Shown: positions 17,029-27,255 of the stretch, one piece after another
Position numbering within the stretch: position 1 is the stretch's first letter
Layout: each line of letters starts with the position of its first letter
DNA from: Bradyrhizobium sp. CB82
GTDB lineage: Bacteria > Pseudomonadota > Alphaproteobacteria > Rhizobiales > Xanthobacteraceae
Direction: 5' to 3'
DNA: 64,000 nt
Assembly (NCBI RefSeq): GCF_029714405.1
Contig: NZ_CP121650.1
Location: forward strand, 3,291,001-3,355,000
Translations under genes and position numbers: made by a program
Notes under the pieces: generated by a model
Told to the model about the DNA's origin: nothing
What the model saw: the letters and a program-made list of their open reading frames with translations, nothing else
Database searches by the model: none

Positions 17029-20000
17029 TCAGCCCAGCCGTCCTGCCGAGTGAGCGAGCAGGGTGTAGACGAGGCCCGTCTCCGACGTCAGGTGGCTGCG
17101 CAGCTCCTGCGGGCCGCGGCCGTCCCGGGCGACTTCGTCGAGCAGACGTTCGAACTCCGCGATGTAGCGGTCGACCGTGCCCTTGAAGTTGCGGTCGGCG
17201 CGATACTTGCGGGCGACCTCGTCAAAGGCCTTCTGGCCGGCGGGCGTGTAGAGGCGCTTGGTGAAGGCCTTGTTCTCGCCGCGCTGGTAGCGATCCCACA
17301 TCTCGGCGGCGAGGTTGCGGTCCATCAGCCGGCCGATGTCGAGCGACAGCGACTCCAGCGGATTGCCGTTACCTTGCGGGGCCGGCGGCGGCTGTTGCGG
17401 ACGGCCGCGCGGTGCCTCACGGCCCGTCGGAGCCGCCGGGCCGGTATCGGCGCGGTTCAGCAGATCCGACAGCCAGCCGTCGCGGCCCTGGTCGCTGTTG
17501 CCGGCGGGCGCGACCGGCGGGGCCTCGGTGCGGCGCGAGGCGGGCATGCCGAGGTCGGGTGGCGGCAGCGTCGACGCGCTGCCAGTGTCGCGCATGCGCG
17601 TCTCGGTGCCGCGACCGCCGACGGCGGCAGCCATTACAGGCTGCTCCTGACGCTGCACGCTGGCGCGGCCTGCTGTCGTGACGTCGAGGCCACGGCCGTG
17701 CTGGGCGACGATGCGGTTGAGCTCGGCGAGCGCCTCGATCTGGTCGACGATCACCTTGCGCATCTGCGCGGTGCTCTCGGCAGCCTCCTGCGGCATCTCG
17801 AGCACGCCGCGGCGCAGCTCGTTGCGGGTGGCCTCGAGCTCGTTGTGCATCTCGAGCGCCATCTGCTTCATACTGGCGACGAGGTTGCCGAACTTCTCGG
17901 CCGACTGCTTGAACATCGTGTCCGCCTCGTCGGTGGTCTGGCGGTAGATGTCGTGCATGGCGTCGATGGTCTGGCGGTGCTCCTCTTCGGAAGCCGCGCG
18001 CACCGCCTCGAACTGGCGGGTGATCGCGGCAGATCCCGCACCGGCGGTTTCCGCCACGACACGCGCGATGTCGCGGGCGCGCTCTTCGGCCGCGGCAAGC
18101 GATTCATCGAGCAGGCCGGTGAAACGCGACAGCCGCTGGTCGAGGTCGGCGGTACGCAGGTCGATCGTGGTGACCAGCGATTCCAGCGCCTGCTTGCGTT
18201 CGGCGAGCGAGGCGGTGGTGTTCTTGTTGCTCTGCTCGACGACGGCCGCGGCGTCGACAAGCGCCTTGCCGTGCGCGTCGAACTGGTTCGAGAGCTCGCC
18301 GAGGTCGACCAGCGCCTTCGTGGTCTTGGTGTTGAAGACGTTGAGCTGCTCTTCGAGGTTCTGCGTCGCCGCGCCGTTGCGCGCAGTGACGTCGTTCATC
18401 GCCGAGACGAAGTCGGCGACGCGGGTCACCAGCGCACGCTCGAGCGAGTTGAGGTTGTCGTGCGCACCGGTCAGCACCTCCTGGAGGAGGATGTTGCCTT
18501 CGCGCAGGCGCTCGAACAGGGCGACGGTGTCGGTGCGCAGGATCTTGCTGGTCTCCTGCATCTCGGTGACCGCCGCGATCGAAACCTGGCGCGACTGGTC
18601 GATCGCCGCGCGCGAGGCTTGCTCGAGGTCCCTGAGCGACTTGTTGACCGCACCGGTCGCGACTTCGCTCGCCGCGTTGATGATGCGTGCAACCTCGCTG
18701 CCGTTGCCCGACATCGACTGCGAGAACGCCTGGCCGCGCGTCTCGATCGACTTCAGCGCTTCGGAGGTGACGCGGTCGATGTCGAGCGTGAGCTGGCTGG
18801 TCTTCGAGCCGATCGCGTCAACCAGCGTGCCGCGCTTGGCGTCGATCAGGTTCGACAGGCGGTCGGCCTGCTGCTGCACATAGGTGACGATCTCGTCGGT
18901 CTTGGCCGTCATGGCCTGTCCGAACGAGCCGCTGGCTGCGAGCACCGAGCGCTCGACGTCAGCCGAGCTCGACTTGACCCGCGAGCTCGCCTCGTTCGAG
19001 GCGGTGATCAGCGCATTCTGGGCATTCAGCGCGCTGGTCTGGATGTCGTTGGTGGCGTTCGAGGTCGCGGTGCCGAGCGCCCGCTCGATGTCGGTCGAGA
19101 TCGCGCGGATCTGGCTTGCCGCATCCGCCGACGTCGCGGTCAGCGACGACTGCGCCTCGCGCGCGCTGTTGAGGATCGCCGCCGCGGTATCGGCGCCGAC
19201 CGCGGTGAGCGTCCGCTCGATATCGGACGACAGCGACTTGATCTGGCTCGCCGCTTCCGAGGAGGCGGTGACGAGCGTTCCTTGCGCGTCGCGGACGCCG
19301 GCGGTGAGCGCCTCGATGGTGGCGCCGCCGGCCATGGCCAGCGAACGCTGCATCTCGGCGGCGAGCGATTTGACTTGGCCGGTCTGCTCGGCCGAGACCG
19401 CGAGCAGGGTGCTCTGCGCGTCACGGGCGCTGGTCGTAATCGCCTCAGCGGTCGACTGGCCTGCCTGCGACAGCGAGCGCTGCACTTCGGCGGCGAGCGA
19501 CTTCACCTGGCTCGCCGCATCCGAGGACGCGGTGACGAGGGTGTTTTGGGCCTCGCGCGCGCCGGCCGTGATGGTCTCGGCCGTCGAGGTGCCGGCCATC
19601 GAGAGCGAGCGCTGCACGTCGGAGGACAGCGCCTTGATCTGGTTCGACGTCTCGGTCGAGGTCGCGATCAGCGTGTTCTGCGCGTCGCGTGCGCCCGCGG
19701 TGATGGCCTCGGCCGTCGAGGTGCCGGCCATCGACAGCGAGCGCTGCACGTCGGCCGTGAGCGTCTTGACGTGGTTGGCCGCATCAGAGGAGGCGGTGAT
19801 GAGGGACGTCTGCACCTCGCGCGCGCCGGCCAGGATCGAGGCTGCGGTGGCCGAGCCCGCCGCCGACAGGGTGCGTTCGACGTCGGCCGACAGGGACTTG
19901 ATCTGGCCCGCGGCTTCGCCCGATGCCGACACCAGGGTCGACTGCGCCTCGCGGGCACTGGCCAGGATCGAGTTCGCAGCGCCCGTGCCGACGGCAGTCA

Positions 20001-22698
20001 GTGCGCGCTCGACCTCGGACGAGGTCATCTTGAGCTGTGCATTGACGTCCGACGACACCGCCATCAGGGACTGCTGGGCGGTCCGCGCGCCGGTCTGAAT
20101 GGTCTCGCTGGTGTTGACCACGAGGTTGGTCAGCGAACGCTCGGCGTCCTCGACATGCGAACGAATGGCAGTGGAAATCATCTCCGCGCGCGACATCAGG
20201 TCGTCGCTGGCCTGGCGTCCGCTGCTCTCGATGCGGCCGGCCACGGCCTCGACCCGCGAGCCGAGCAGATCCTCGAACTGCGCAACGCGCACGTCGATGT
20301 CGTTGGCGACCGAGCCGACCTTGGTCTCGATGGCCTGGTGGATTTCCTGGAAGCGCGCGGCGACCGTGCTGGCGAGAAGCGAACTGCGGCCGTCGATCGT
20401 CTCGGTCACGCCGGTGATGCGGCGGTCGACAGCTTCGATCGCCTGCGCGGTGCCGTCAGACAGGGTCGAGGTCAGCAGCGTGAGCCGCGAGTCGACTGAC
20501 TGCACCGCTTGCGCGGCCGTGTTGGTCAGCGAGAGCGTGAGCTCGGTGAAGCGCGTATCCATCGACTGCAGCGCCTGCGCCGCGCCGCCCGTCAGCGACG
20601 TGGTCAGGTGCGTCAGGCGGGCGTCGATCGACTGGATCGCCTGGGTCGCGCCATCGGTCAGCGACGCCGTGAGGTGGGTGAGGCGCGAGTCGATCGACTG
20701 GATCGCCTGCGATGCACCATCGGTCAAGGACGTCGAGAGCGCGCCGAGGCGGTCGTCGATCGTCTCGGTGACGGACTTCGCGCGCGTGTCGAACGACTGT
20801 TCCAGCGCGACGACGCGGCCGCCGAGCTGATCGTCGAGGGTCTTGATGTGGCCTTCGATTACACCGTCGAAGTTGGCAAGCTTGCTGTTGAGCGAGCCGT
20901 CGAGACCGGTGATCTTGCTATCAAGCGAAGCGTCGAGATTGGCGATGCGCTCGCCGAGCGTGGTTTCGAACTGCACCAGGCGCTGGTCGAGCGTCGCGGT
21001 GATCTCGCCACCGTTCGAAGTGAGGCGGGTGTCGAAATTGTCGACATAGGTCTTCAGCGTCTCGGCGATATCGGCCGTGCGCTGGCCCATGCGCTCGACG
21101 ATCTCGCCGCCGAAGGTCTTCACCGTGCGGTCGAACTCGGAGATGTGGCGGGTGATCAGCGCGCCCAGCGTGCCGGAGTCGCGGGCGAACCTCTCCACGA
21201 GATCGGCGCCCTGGTTCTTCACCAGCTCGTCGAACGCGCTCATCTGGAGCGACAGCGAGTCGTGCGCGGTCTCGGTCTGGCTCACGACCTTGGCGACCAG
21301 CGTGTTGACGGTGGCGTCGAGCGCCTCGCTCGCCTTGTCGCCGCTCGTCATGATCTGGCCGGCGAGCCGGTGGCCGGCATCGTCGATTTTGGCGGAGAGG
21401 TCGTTGCTGCGCAGCTCGAGCTCGAGCAGGAGCGAGTCGGAGGAGTTCTTCAGGGAGTCGTGGACCTGCTCGGTACGCTCGGAGATGCCGTCGACGATCG
21501 CGGACGAACGCTGCTCGAATTCGCCGATGATGCGGTCGATGCGCTCGTTCAGCATCTCGTGGACGCGGTCGGCGAGGTCGACGAACTCGTCGTGGACGTG
21601 ACCGGTCTTGAAGTTGAGGCTGGTGGTCAGCCGCTCGCTTGCGTCGAGCACCGCGCGCGTGGTCTCGTTGCTGGCTTCCTCGAGGCGGTCGAGCAGGTCG
21701 CCGCCGCGCTCGCCGAGCGCCAGGATCATGTTGTCGCCGGCATTGCTCAGCGCCTGCGTGATGTGGGCGCCGCGCTCTTCCAGCGCGCCGGTGATGGATT
21801 TTGCGACCTCGTCGACGCGCGAGGCGATCGCGTCCGAGATCAGCGCGATGTCGTGGCGCAGGTCGATCTGCACGCCGGAGATGGCGCTGCGGACCTGCTC
21901 GGCCTGGCCGACCAGGTTGTCGCGCTGATGCGCGATGTCCTGGAGCAGGGCGCGAATGCGGACTTCGTTGTCGCTATAGGCGCGCTCGAGGGCGGCGACT
22001 TCGTTGGCGACCAGCGTCTCCAGTTCGCCGGCGCGCGCGATCGCGCGCTCGATGCCATCTCCCATCGCAGCGACTTCGCGGCGGATGGCCTGGCCGACGG
22101 TGACCATCGAGTCGGAGGTCGAGCCTTCCGGCTCGGAGAAGCGGATTGCGACCTGCGCCATGGCCTGCGCGATCATGCGCATTTCCTGGCCGCGCCAGAC
22201 GAGGCTCGCGAGGAAGTAGAACAGCATGATGGGCGCGAAGAACATCGCGACGAGGCCGGCGATGACCAGCACGCCGCCGCTCTGGCCCATGGCAGCATGG
22301 ATCGAGGGCAGGAAGCCGACGGTCAGCGCGGCGCAGGCCGCAAGCCAGATGCCGGCGAAGACGGTTGCGAAGGTGTAGACGCTGCGGGCAGGGCGGCCCT
22401 TCTGCAGCGCCTGGAGGAGCTGGCCGATGGTCTCGCGGTCGTCATTGGCGGCCCGGCGCGGCGTGCGCGGCTCCTCGATCGGGTCGAACACCGGCCGCTC
22501 GGTCGCGGCCGGGCGCGCCTCGAAGGTCGGCTCGTCGAAGGAGGGCGGCGCCGGCGGCGGCAGCGGAGGCGCGTTCTCGGTGTGCACCGCGGAGGCGCGG
22601 CTGGTATCCGCGGCCGTGTCGCTGATATTCAGGGCTTCCTGGATTGCAGAAAGCGCGACTTCCGTGGGGTCTTTGACCTTTTTGGGAGTGTTCGCCAT
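17029..22698 (-). CDS. Giant membrane-anchored coiled-coil protein, growth pole ring (GPR/RgsE)-like
   Basis: A 1889-residue protein. A Pro-rich cytoplasmic head (residues 1-105) is followed by two membrane helices (about 108-130 and 141-167) and then some 1600 residues of almost pure helix. The helix contains hendecads (11-residue units, about 579-632, SLDSKITGLDGSL), 22-residue units (about 652-746, QSIDSRLTHLTASL) and eight or nine 44-residue units (about 900-1240, GTSTAEAITAGARDAQ). A Pro/Gln linker and a small C-terminal domain (RLYTPAGQKAFDEVARKYR) end it. This matches the apolipoprotein-like growth pole ring proteins of Rhizobiales, which organise polar growth. TipN-like polarity proteins are an alternative. 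The assignment is from architecture, not alignment. Confidence 0.75.
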   Translation of the reverse strand: MANTPKKVKDPTEVALSAIQEALNISDTAADTSRASAVHTENAPPLPPPAPPSFDEPTFEARPAATERPVFDPIEEPRTPRRAANDDRETIGQLLQALQKGRPARSVYTFATVFAGIWLAACAALTVGFLPSIHAAMGQSGGVLVIAGLVAMFFAPIMLFYFLASLVWRGQEMRMIAQAMAQVAIRFSEPEGSTSDSMVTVGQAIRREVAAMGDGIERAIARAGELETLVANEVAALERAYSDNEVRIRALLQDIAHQRDNLVGQAEQVRSAISGVQIDLRHDIALISDAIASRVDEVAKSITGALEERGAHITQALSNAGDNMILALGERGGDLLDRLEEASNETTRAVLDASERLTTSLNFKTGHVHDEFVDLADRVHEMLNERIDRIIGEFEQRSSAIVDGISERTEQVHDSLKNSSDSLLLELELRSNDLSAKIDDAGHRLAGQIMTSGDKASEALDATVNTLVAKVVSQTETAHDSLSLQMSAFDELVKNQGADLVERFARDSGTLGALITRHISEFDRTVKTFGGEIVERMGQRTADIAETLKTYVDNFDTRLTSNGGEITATLDQRLVQFETTLGERIANLDASLDSKITGLDGSLNSKLANFDGVIEGHIKTLDDQLGGRVVALEQSFDTRAKSVTETIDDRLGALSTSLTDGASQAIQSIDSRLTHLTASLTDGATQAIQSIDARLTHLTTSLTGGAAQALQSMDTRFTELTLSLTNTAAQAVQSVDSRLTLLTSTLSDGTAQAIEAVDRRITGVTETIDGRSSLLASTVAARFQEIHQAIETKVGSVANDIDVRVAQFEDLLGSRVEAVAGRIESSGRQASDDLMSRAEMISTAIRSHVEDAERSLTNLVVNTSETIQTGARTAQQSLMAVSSDVNAQLKMTSSEVERALTAVGTGAANSILASAREAQSTLVSASGEAAGQIKSLSADVERTLSAAGSATAASILAGAREVQTSLITASSDAANHVKTLTADVQRSLSMAGTSTAEAITAGARDAQNTLIATSTETSNQIKALSSDVQRSLSMAGTSTAETITAGAREAQNTLVTASSDAASQVKSLAAEVQRSLSQAGQSTAEAITTSARDAQSTLLAVSAEQTGQVKSLAAEMQRSLAMAGGATIEALTAGVRDAQGTLVTASSEAASQIKSLSSDIERTLTAVGADTAAAILNSAREAQSSLTATSADAASQIRAISTDIERALGTATSNATNDIQTSALNAQNALITASNEASSRVKSSSADVERSVLAASGSFGQAMTAKTDEIVTYVQQQADRLSNLIDAKRGTLVDAIGSKTSQLTLDIDRVTSEALKSIETRGQAFSQSMSGNGSEVARIINAASEVATGAVNKSLRDLEQASRAAIDQSRQVSIAAVTEMQETSKILRTDTVALFERLREGNILLQEVLTGAHDNLNSLERALVTRVADFVSAMNDVTARNGAATQNLEEQLNVFNTKTTKALVDLGELSNQFDAHGKALVDAAAVVEQSNKNTTASLAERKQALESLVTTIDLRTADLDQRLSRFTGLLDESLAAAEERARDIARVVAETAGAGSAAITRQFEAVRAASEEEHRQTIDAMHDIYRQTTDEADTMFKQSAEKFGNLVASMKQMALEMHNELEATRNELRRGVLEMPQEAAESTAQMRKVIVDQIEALAELNRIVAQHGRGLDVTTAGRASVQRQEQPVMAAAVGGRGTETRMRDTGSASTLPPPDLGMPASRRTEAPPVAPAGNSDQGRDGWLSDLLNRADTGPAAPTGREAPRGRPQQPPPAPQGNGNPLESLSLDIGRLMDRNLAAEMWDRYQRGENKAFTKRLYTPAGQKAFDEVARKYRADRNFKGTVDRYIAEFERLLDEVARDGRGPQELRSHLTSETGLVYTLLAHSAGRLG

Positions 22699-23115
22699 GT
22701 TCAGTCTGAGCCCTCGTTACTTGTACACGTCCCCCGCGAGGCCCGCGTGTTCCGCGAGCCCACAGACCGGTTCATGCCGCTTGCGCGGATTCATCGCCGT
22801 CTTTCCACCCCGGACGGCTTGTCCGCCAATTTCTGCAACATCCTATTTGCAGAGCGCTGCGAATGAAATGGCCGCGATTAAGACAATCTTAATCATCGTT
22901 AACAGGAACGGGCCGTAAGGCCTTAGCAATAAATGAAATTCTCCACGGAACTTGGTCGATTGCGGCAACATTTCGTCAATATGCCGGCGGAATTGGGATG
23001 CCGGCGGAATTGGGCAAAACAGGCATAACGTTCCGTTAACCATTTCCATGGTTGGGTGGGAGCGAAAGCTTCGCCGCCGGACCGGCGCGTTGCCAGCGAT
23101 GCCGGGGCCCGCGCC
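22699..23115. other. Divergent intergenic region without a gene
   Basis: 417 bases between the giant coiled-coil gene and the Hpt gene. It is AT-richer than its surroundings around 22865-22915 (a run of TTAA-type steps), as expected for back-to-back promoters, and contains a 17-bp tandem duplication. No credible coding frame was seen. Confidence 0.6.
22981..23014. repeat. Perfect 17-bp tandem duplication
   Basis: The unit ATGCCGGCGGAATTGGG occurs twice without spacing, about 100 bases upstream of the Hpt gene start. It may be a replication slip or a duplicated regulatory site. Confidence 0.9.
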
Positions 23116-23493
23116 ATGACGCCTGATCTGCAACGGATGGACTGGATGCCGTCGCCGCCGCTTGCTCCGCTCGACCATCCCCTCGATCTCGACCATCTTG
23201 CGCGCATGACCCTCGGGGATGCCGAGCTCGAATCCGAGGTGCTCGCGATGTTTGCGGAGCAGTCGAGCCGGCTGATCGCCGCAATGGCGGCGCTCCCCGC
23301 AGATGCATCCGCGCTGGCGCACAAGCTGAAAGGCTCGGCGCGCGGGATCGGCGCCTTTGCGGTGGCGGATGCGGCCGCTGAGCTCGAATGCGCGATCCGG
23401 ACCGGCGACGACCCGACCCGCGCCTTCGCCGTGCTGAAGGAGGCAGTCACTGAGGCCCGCAAAGCGATCGAGGCGATCCTGCGCCGCGCCTGA
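23116..23493 (+). CDS. Hpt (histidine phosphotransfer) domain protein
   Basis: About 125 residues forming a single Hpt four-helix domain. The phospho-accepting histidine is in ALAHKLKGSARGIGAF, preceded by LARMTLGDAELESEVLAMF. Stand-alone Hpt proteins carry phosphate between a hybrid kinase receiver and a final response regulator. The partner is unknown; the hybrid kinase at 12770-16309 is an obvious but untested candidate. ATG at 23116 is preferred; a GTG at 23056 in the same frame would add 20 residues. Confidence 0.88.
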   Translation: MTPDLQRMDWMPSPPLAPLDHPLDLDHLARMTLGDAELESEVLAMFAEQSSRLIAAMAALPADASALAHKLKGSARGIGAFAVADAAAELECAIRTGDDPTRAFAVLKEAVTEARKAIEAILRRA

Positions 23494-23612
23494 GGCAGGC
23501 CCCAAATCCCGCAAACCGCCCGGGGCGAGTGCACTAGCGCTGCGCCAACCGACCCGTTATAGGACAGCCCGGACCCTCCCTCATTCCCAAGACTCCGTCA
23601 GCACGAGCACAC

Positions 23613-23933
23613 ATGGCCAAAATCCACTTTGTCGACCACAAGGGCGAAACCCGCACGGTAGAAGTCGAGAACGGCGCGACCGTGATGGAAGCCGCCATCC
23701 GCAACGCCATCCCCGGCATCGAGGCCGAATGCGGCGGCGCCTGCGCCTGCGCGACGTGCCACGTCTATGTCGACGAAGCCTGGCGCGAGAAGGTCGGCAG
23801 CCCGACGCCCATGGAAGAGGACATGCTGGACTTCGGCTTCGACGTGCGCCCGAATTCGCGCCTGTCCTGTCAGATCAAGGTGTCCGACGAACTCGACGGG
23901 CTCGTGGTGTCGACGCCGGAACGGCAGGCCTGA
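23613..23933 (+). CDS. Adrenodoxin-type [2Fe-2S] ferredoxin
   Basis: A 106-residue ferredoxin with cluster ligands C40, C46, C49 and C86 (C-x5-C-x2-C spacing in [16 protein letters not shown], last Cys in RLSCQIKV). This is the vertebrate/bacterial adrenodoxin class, electron donors to P450s, Rieske oxygenases or Fe-S assembly. It ends 3 bases from the convergent thioesterase gene. A TrxR-type ferredoxin-NADP reductase lies 650 bases further on and could reduce it. Confidence 0.93.
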   Translation: MAKIHFVDHKGETRTVEVENGATVMEAAIRNAIPGIEAECGGACACATCHVYVDEAWREKVGSPTPMEEDMLDFGFDVRPNSRLSCQIKVSDELDGLVVSTPERQA

Positions 23934-23936
23934 AAT

Positions 23937-24404
23937 CTAGAGCTTCGGCGGCGCGACCTCGATGCCGCGCTTGTGCCAGGGCCTGAGCTTCTCGATGACC
24001 GCGGCGGTGAGCGGTGTCGGCCGCCGCGAGGCCTCCTCGATGAGCACGCCGACCGACATCGCGGAGGCAACGCATCTGCCTTCGGAGAACACGACCTGCT
24101 CGAAGGTCACCGACGTCCGTCCCAGTTTCACTACGCCAAGCCCGAGCTCGATCGTGCCCGGCCAGTGCAACTCGGCGCGAAAATGGATGTCGAGCCGGAC
24201 CATGATCCAGGCGAGCCCCGGCGGCGTCAGCCCGATCTTCGGGTCCTTCATCAGCGTGACGCGGCCGGTCTCGAAATAGGTGGCATACACCGCGTTGTTG
24301 ACGTGCTGGTTGGGATCGAGATCGCCGAAGCGCACATTGTCGCCGAGGCGATAGGGGAAATCCTCCAGTCGCGGCTCTGAATTAAGGCGGCTTGGCACAT
24401 TCAC
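23937..24404 (-). CDS. Hot-dog-fold acyl-CoA thioesterase (4HBT family)
   Basis: A 155-residue single hot-dog domain. The N-terminal RFGDLDPNQHVNNAVYATYF carries the 4-hydroxybenzoyl-CoA-thioesterase-type active-site Asp (D30) and the HVNN motif. The rest (WIMVRLDIHFRAELHWPG, LGRTSVTFEQVVF) is typical of YbgC/FcbC-like enzymes that hydrolyse short or aromatic acyl-CoA. The natural substrate is unknown. It is transcribed toward the ferredoxin gene. Confidence 0.88.
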   Translation of the reverse strand: MNVPSRLNSEPRLEDFPYRLGDNVRFGDLDPNQHVNNAVYATYFETGRVTLMKDPKIGLTPPGLAWIMVRLDIHFRAELHWPGTIELGLGVVKLGRTSVTFEQVVFSEGRCVASAMSVGVLIEEASRRPTPLTAAVIEKLRPWHKRGIEVAPPKL

Positions 24405-24580
24405 CGGTTGATCTCCCTCATTCCCTCCGCCGTTACAGCCCAGCTATCCTGCCCCGGCAAGTAGCCTGCCGGCACGCGGCCAATGCTTTTATGCCTTCCC
24501 TGGGCCGCCCCTGTTGGCTAGACAGGAACTGCCCTTTTCCGTTGCCCGCCGGGCGCCGTCCAACCGATAATGGCCGATAA

Positions 24581-25618
<1,038 letters not shown>

Positions 25619-25726
25619 TCCGGGCGGAGACGCGGAGGGCACGTCCCATGTTTCTGGTGCTGGAACCCTTCGCGAAATAGCCTTAGTCTGCGGCCATTCC
25701 AGTCGTGGGTTAGCTAGGTGAACATA

Positions 25727-26341
25727 ATGCGGAACATCCTTTCCAGCTTCCGACTGCTTTCGCTCGTCGCGCTCGGCCTCGTGCTGTCGCTTGCGATGCC
25801 ACGGCCCCTCGCAGCGCAGGGCCAGCAGCCGCAAGCCCAGCAGCCTTCGGCTGCGGGCCTCTGGCAGAAGATGGAGAACGGCAGGCAGGTTGGGTGGTTT
25901 CTCTTCATCGATCACAACGGCGTCTTCGAAGGCGTGATAGCAAAGACTTTCCCGCGTCCGGGCGATGATCCGAACGAGACCTGCACCAAATGCACGGACG
26001 ATCGGAAGAACGCGCCGGTGCTCGGCCTGTCCTTCGTGCGCGATATGAAGCGCGACGGCCTGAAGTACGAAGGCGGCAACGTGCTCAATCCGCGCGACGG
26101 CAACATCTGGAAGGCCAACATGAAGGTCAGTCCGGACGGTCAGACGCTCACCTTGCGCGGCTATCTCGGCATCTCGCTGCTCGGCAAGGACGAGAGCTGG
26201 ACGCGCCTGCCGGACACCTACATCGCGCAGCTCGATCCCGCCATCATCGCAAAGTATCTCCCCGCACAAGCCGCCGCCGCAAAGCCGCCCGCGCCGGCCG
26301 CGAAGAAGGGCGGCGCAATGATGGCGCCGCTGAAGCAGTAG
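25727..26341 (+). CDS. Secreted DUF2147 protein
   Basis: A 204-residue protein with a cleavable signal peptide ([21 protein letters not shown]). The DUF2147 domain contains [15 protein letters not shown], the Cys pair [27 protein letters not shown] and [13 protein letters not shown] low-complexity Ala/Pro/Lys tail follows. DUF2147 proteins are periplasmic, of unknown biochemical role. The ATG at 25727 has AGGTG six bases ahead; a GTG at 25718 is an alternative. Confidence 0.85.
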   Translation: MRNILSSFRLLSLVALGLVLSLAMPRPLAAQGQQPQAQQPSAAGLWQKMENGRQVGWFLFIDHNGVFEGVIAKTFPRPGDDPNETCTKCTDDRKNAPVLGLSFVRDMKRDGLKYEGGNVLNPRDGNIWKANMKVSPDGQTLTLRGYLGISLLGKDESWTRLPDTYIAQLDPAIIAKYLPAQAAAAKPPAPAAKKGGAMMAPLKQ

Positions 26342-26886
26342 GGCGCTGCGCGACGCCAGTCACTGTTCGCGCGCCGTCGTCCCGCCTGCTGTTGTATGCC
26401 CGCCACCGGGTCTTGCCTGCGGCGCGTCCGATGACAGGCTCCGGCGGGGCATTCAGTATGCGGCAGCTTGTCGATTCATCGCGGACATCTCGGAGTACTC
26501 GATCGCCCGATCAAGTCGGGCGAAGACACCGAGGGTACGGGACTTACGTGCCCCAATCTCGTCATTGCAAGCGCAGCGAAGCATTCCAGGATCCCTCAGT
26601 GGTGACACTCTGGGCTGCTTCGCTGCACTTGCAATGATGGTGGTAAGCGACCGTTTATGGGAATGCAGTCCTGTTTCGGACTGCGGGGTGGATGAATCCA
26701 AAGACCCATGCCGCCGATGTCCCCAACAGTAGTTCCCCGGAATGTGTTTTGGCGTCCGTTTTGCATAGTGGTCGGGAAAGCTGCTGGGGGAGCGAATCGC
26801 TATTTCTCCACGTCTGCCGGGATCCGTGGCGGACGAATAGCGGCGCTTGCGCCCCGCGGCGGACACCGACCCGCGGAGACGAAGAA
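26342..26886. other. 545-base non-coding stretch rich in dispersed repeats
   Basis: No convincing gene. Reading frames on the minus strand translate to phrases such as ARLDRAIEYSE, a familiar translation artefact of intergenic repeats in this genus. It contains the inverted repeat at 26562-26637 and repeat-like debris on both sides. The last part, with GGAGACGAAGAA just before 26887, serves the next gene. Confidence 0.6.
26562..26637. repeat. Palindromic repeat element (TCATTGCAAGCGCAGCGAAGC type)
   Basis: The left arm reads TCATTGCAAGCGCAGCGAAG and the right arm CTTCGCTGCACTTGCAATGA, near-perfect inverted copies with a central spacer. This is a REP/MITE-like element common in intergenic DNA of Bradyrhizobiaceae. 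Confidence 0.8.
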
Positions 26887-27237
26887 ATGTTTGCAAGACA
26901 TTGTGCCGCCGTCGTGCTTGGCGCGATCATGCTGGCCACGTCGGCGTTCGCGCGCGACGACGGGCGCTACGCTAATTCGCCGCTCAAGCCCTGGTTCGAG
27001 AGCTTGCACAGCCAATATGGGCAATGCTGCTCGGACGCCGACGGTTACGTCATCGCCGACGTCGATTGGGAATCCGACAACGGCCATTATCGCGTGTACA
27101 TCGACGACGAATGGGTCGTGGTACCCGACGGTGCCGTCATCACCGAGCCGAACAAGATCGGGCGGACCATGGTGTGGAAGCATTATGTCGACGGCCATCC
27201 GCGCGTCCGCTGCTTCATGCCGGGCACAATGATCTGA
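26887..27237 (+). CDS. Small secreted protein of unknown function
   Basis: A 116-residue product with a signal peptide (VVLGAIMLATSAFA, cleavage before RDDGRY). The mature part has a Cys-Cys pair (YGQCCSDADGY), acidic/aromatic strands (VDWESDNGHYRVYIDDEWVV) and a C-terminal Cys (RVRCFMPGTMI). The layout fits a small periplasmic protein with a disulfide. I do not recognise the family by function. The ATG follows GGAGACGAAGAA. Confidence 0.8.
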   Translation: MFARHCAAVVLGAIMLATSAFARDDGRYANSPLKPWFESLHSQYGQCCSDADGYVIADVDWESDNGHYRVYIDDEWVVVPDGAVITEPNKIGRTMVWKHYVDGHPRVRCFMPGTMI

Positions 27238-27255
27238 GACGGAAGATCCCGAGCG

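Noticed and set aside
18980..20000. Regular 132-bp repeats considered as a CRISPR-like array
   Set aside because: The repeats are in frame, encode 44-residue units of one protein, vary at third positions and have no unique spacers.
17050..20499. A 1149-codon open frame on the plus strand
   Set aside because: It is entirely antisense to the giant coiled-coil gene. Its Arg/Leu/Gly/Asp-rich composition is the mirror of GC-rich repeat codons, with no domain or ribosome site.
26453..26896. A 147-codon minus-strand frame between two secreted-protein genes
   Set aside because: It translates intergenic palindromic repeats (ARLDRAIEYSE), a known false ORF in this genus, and has no ribosome site.
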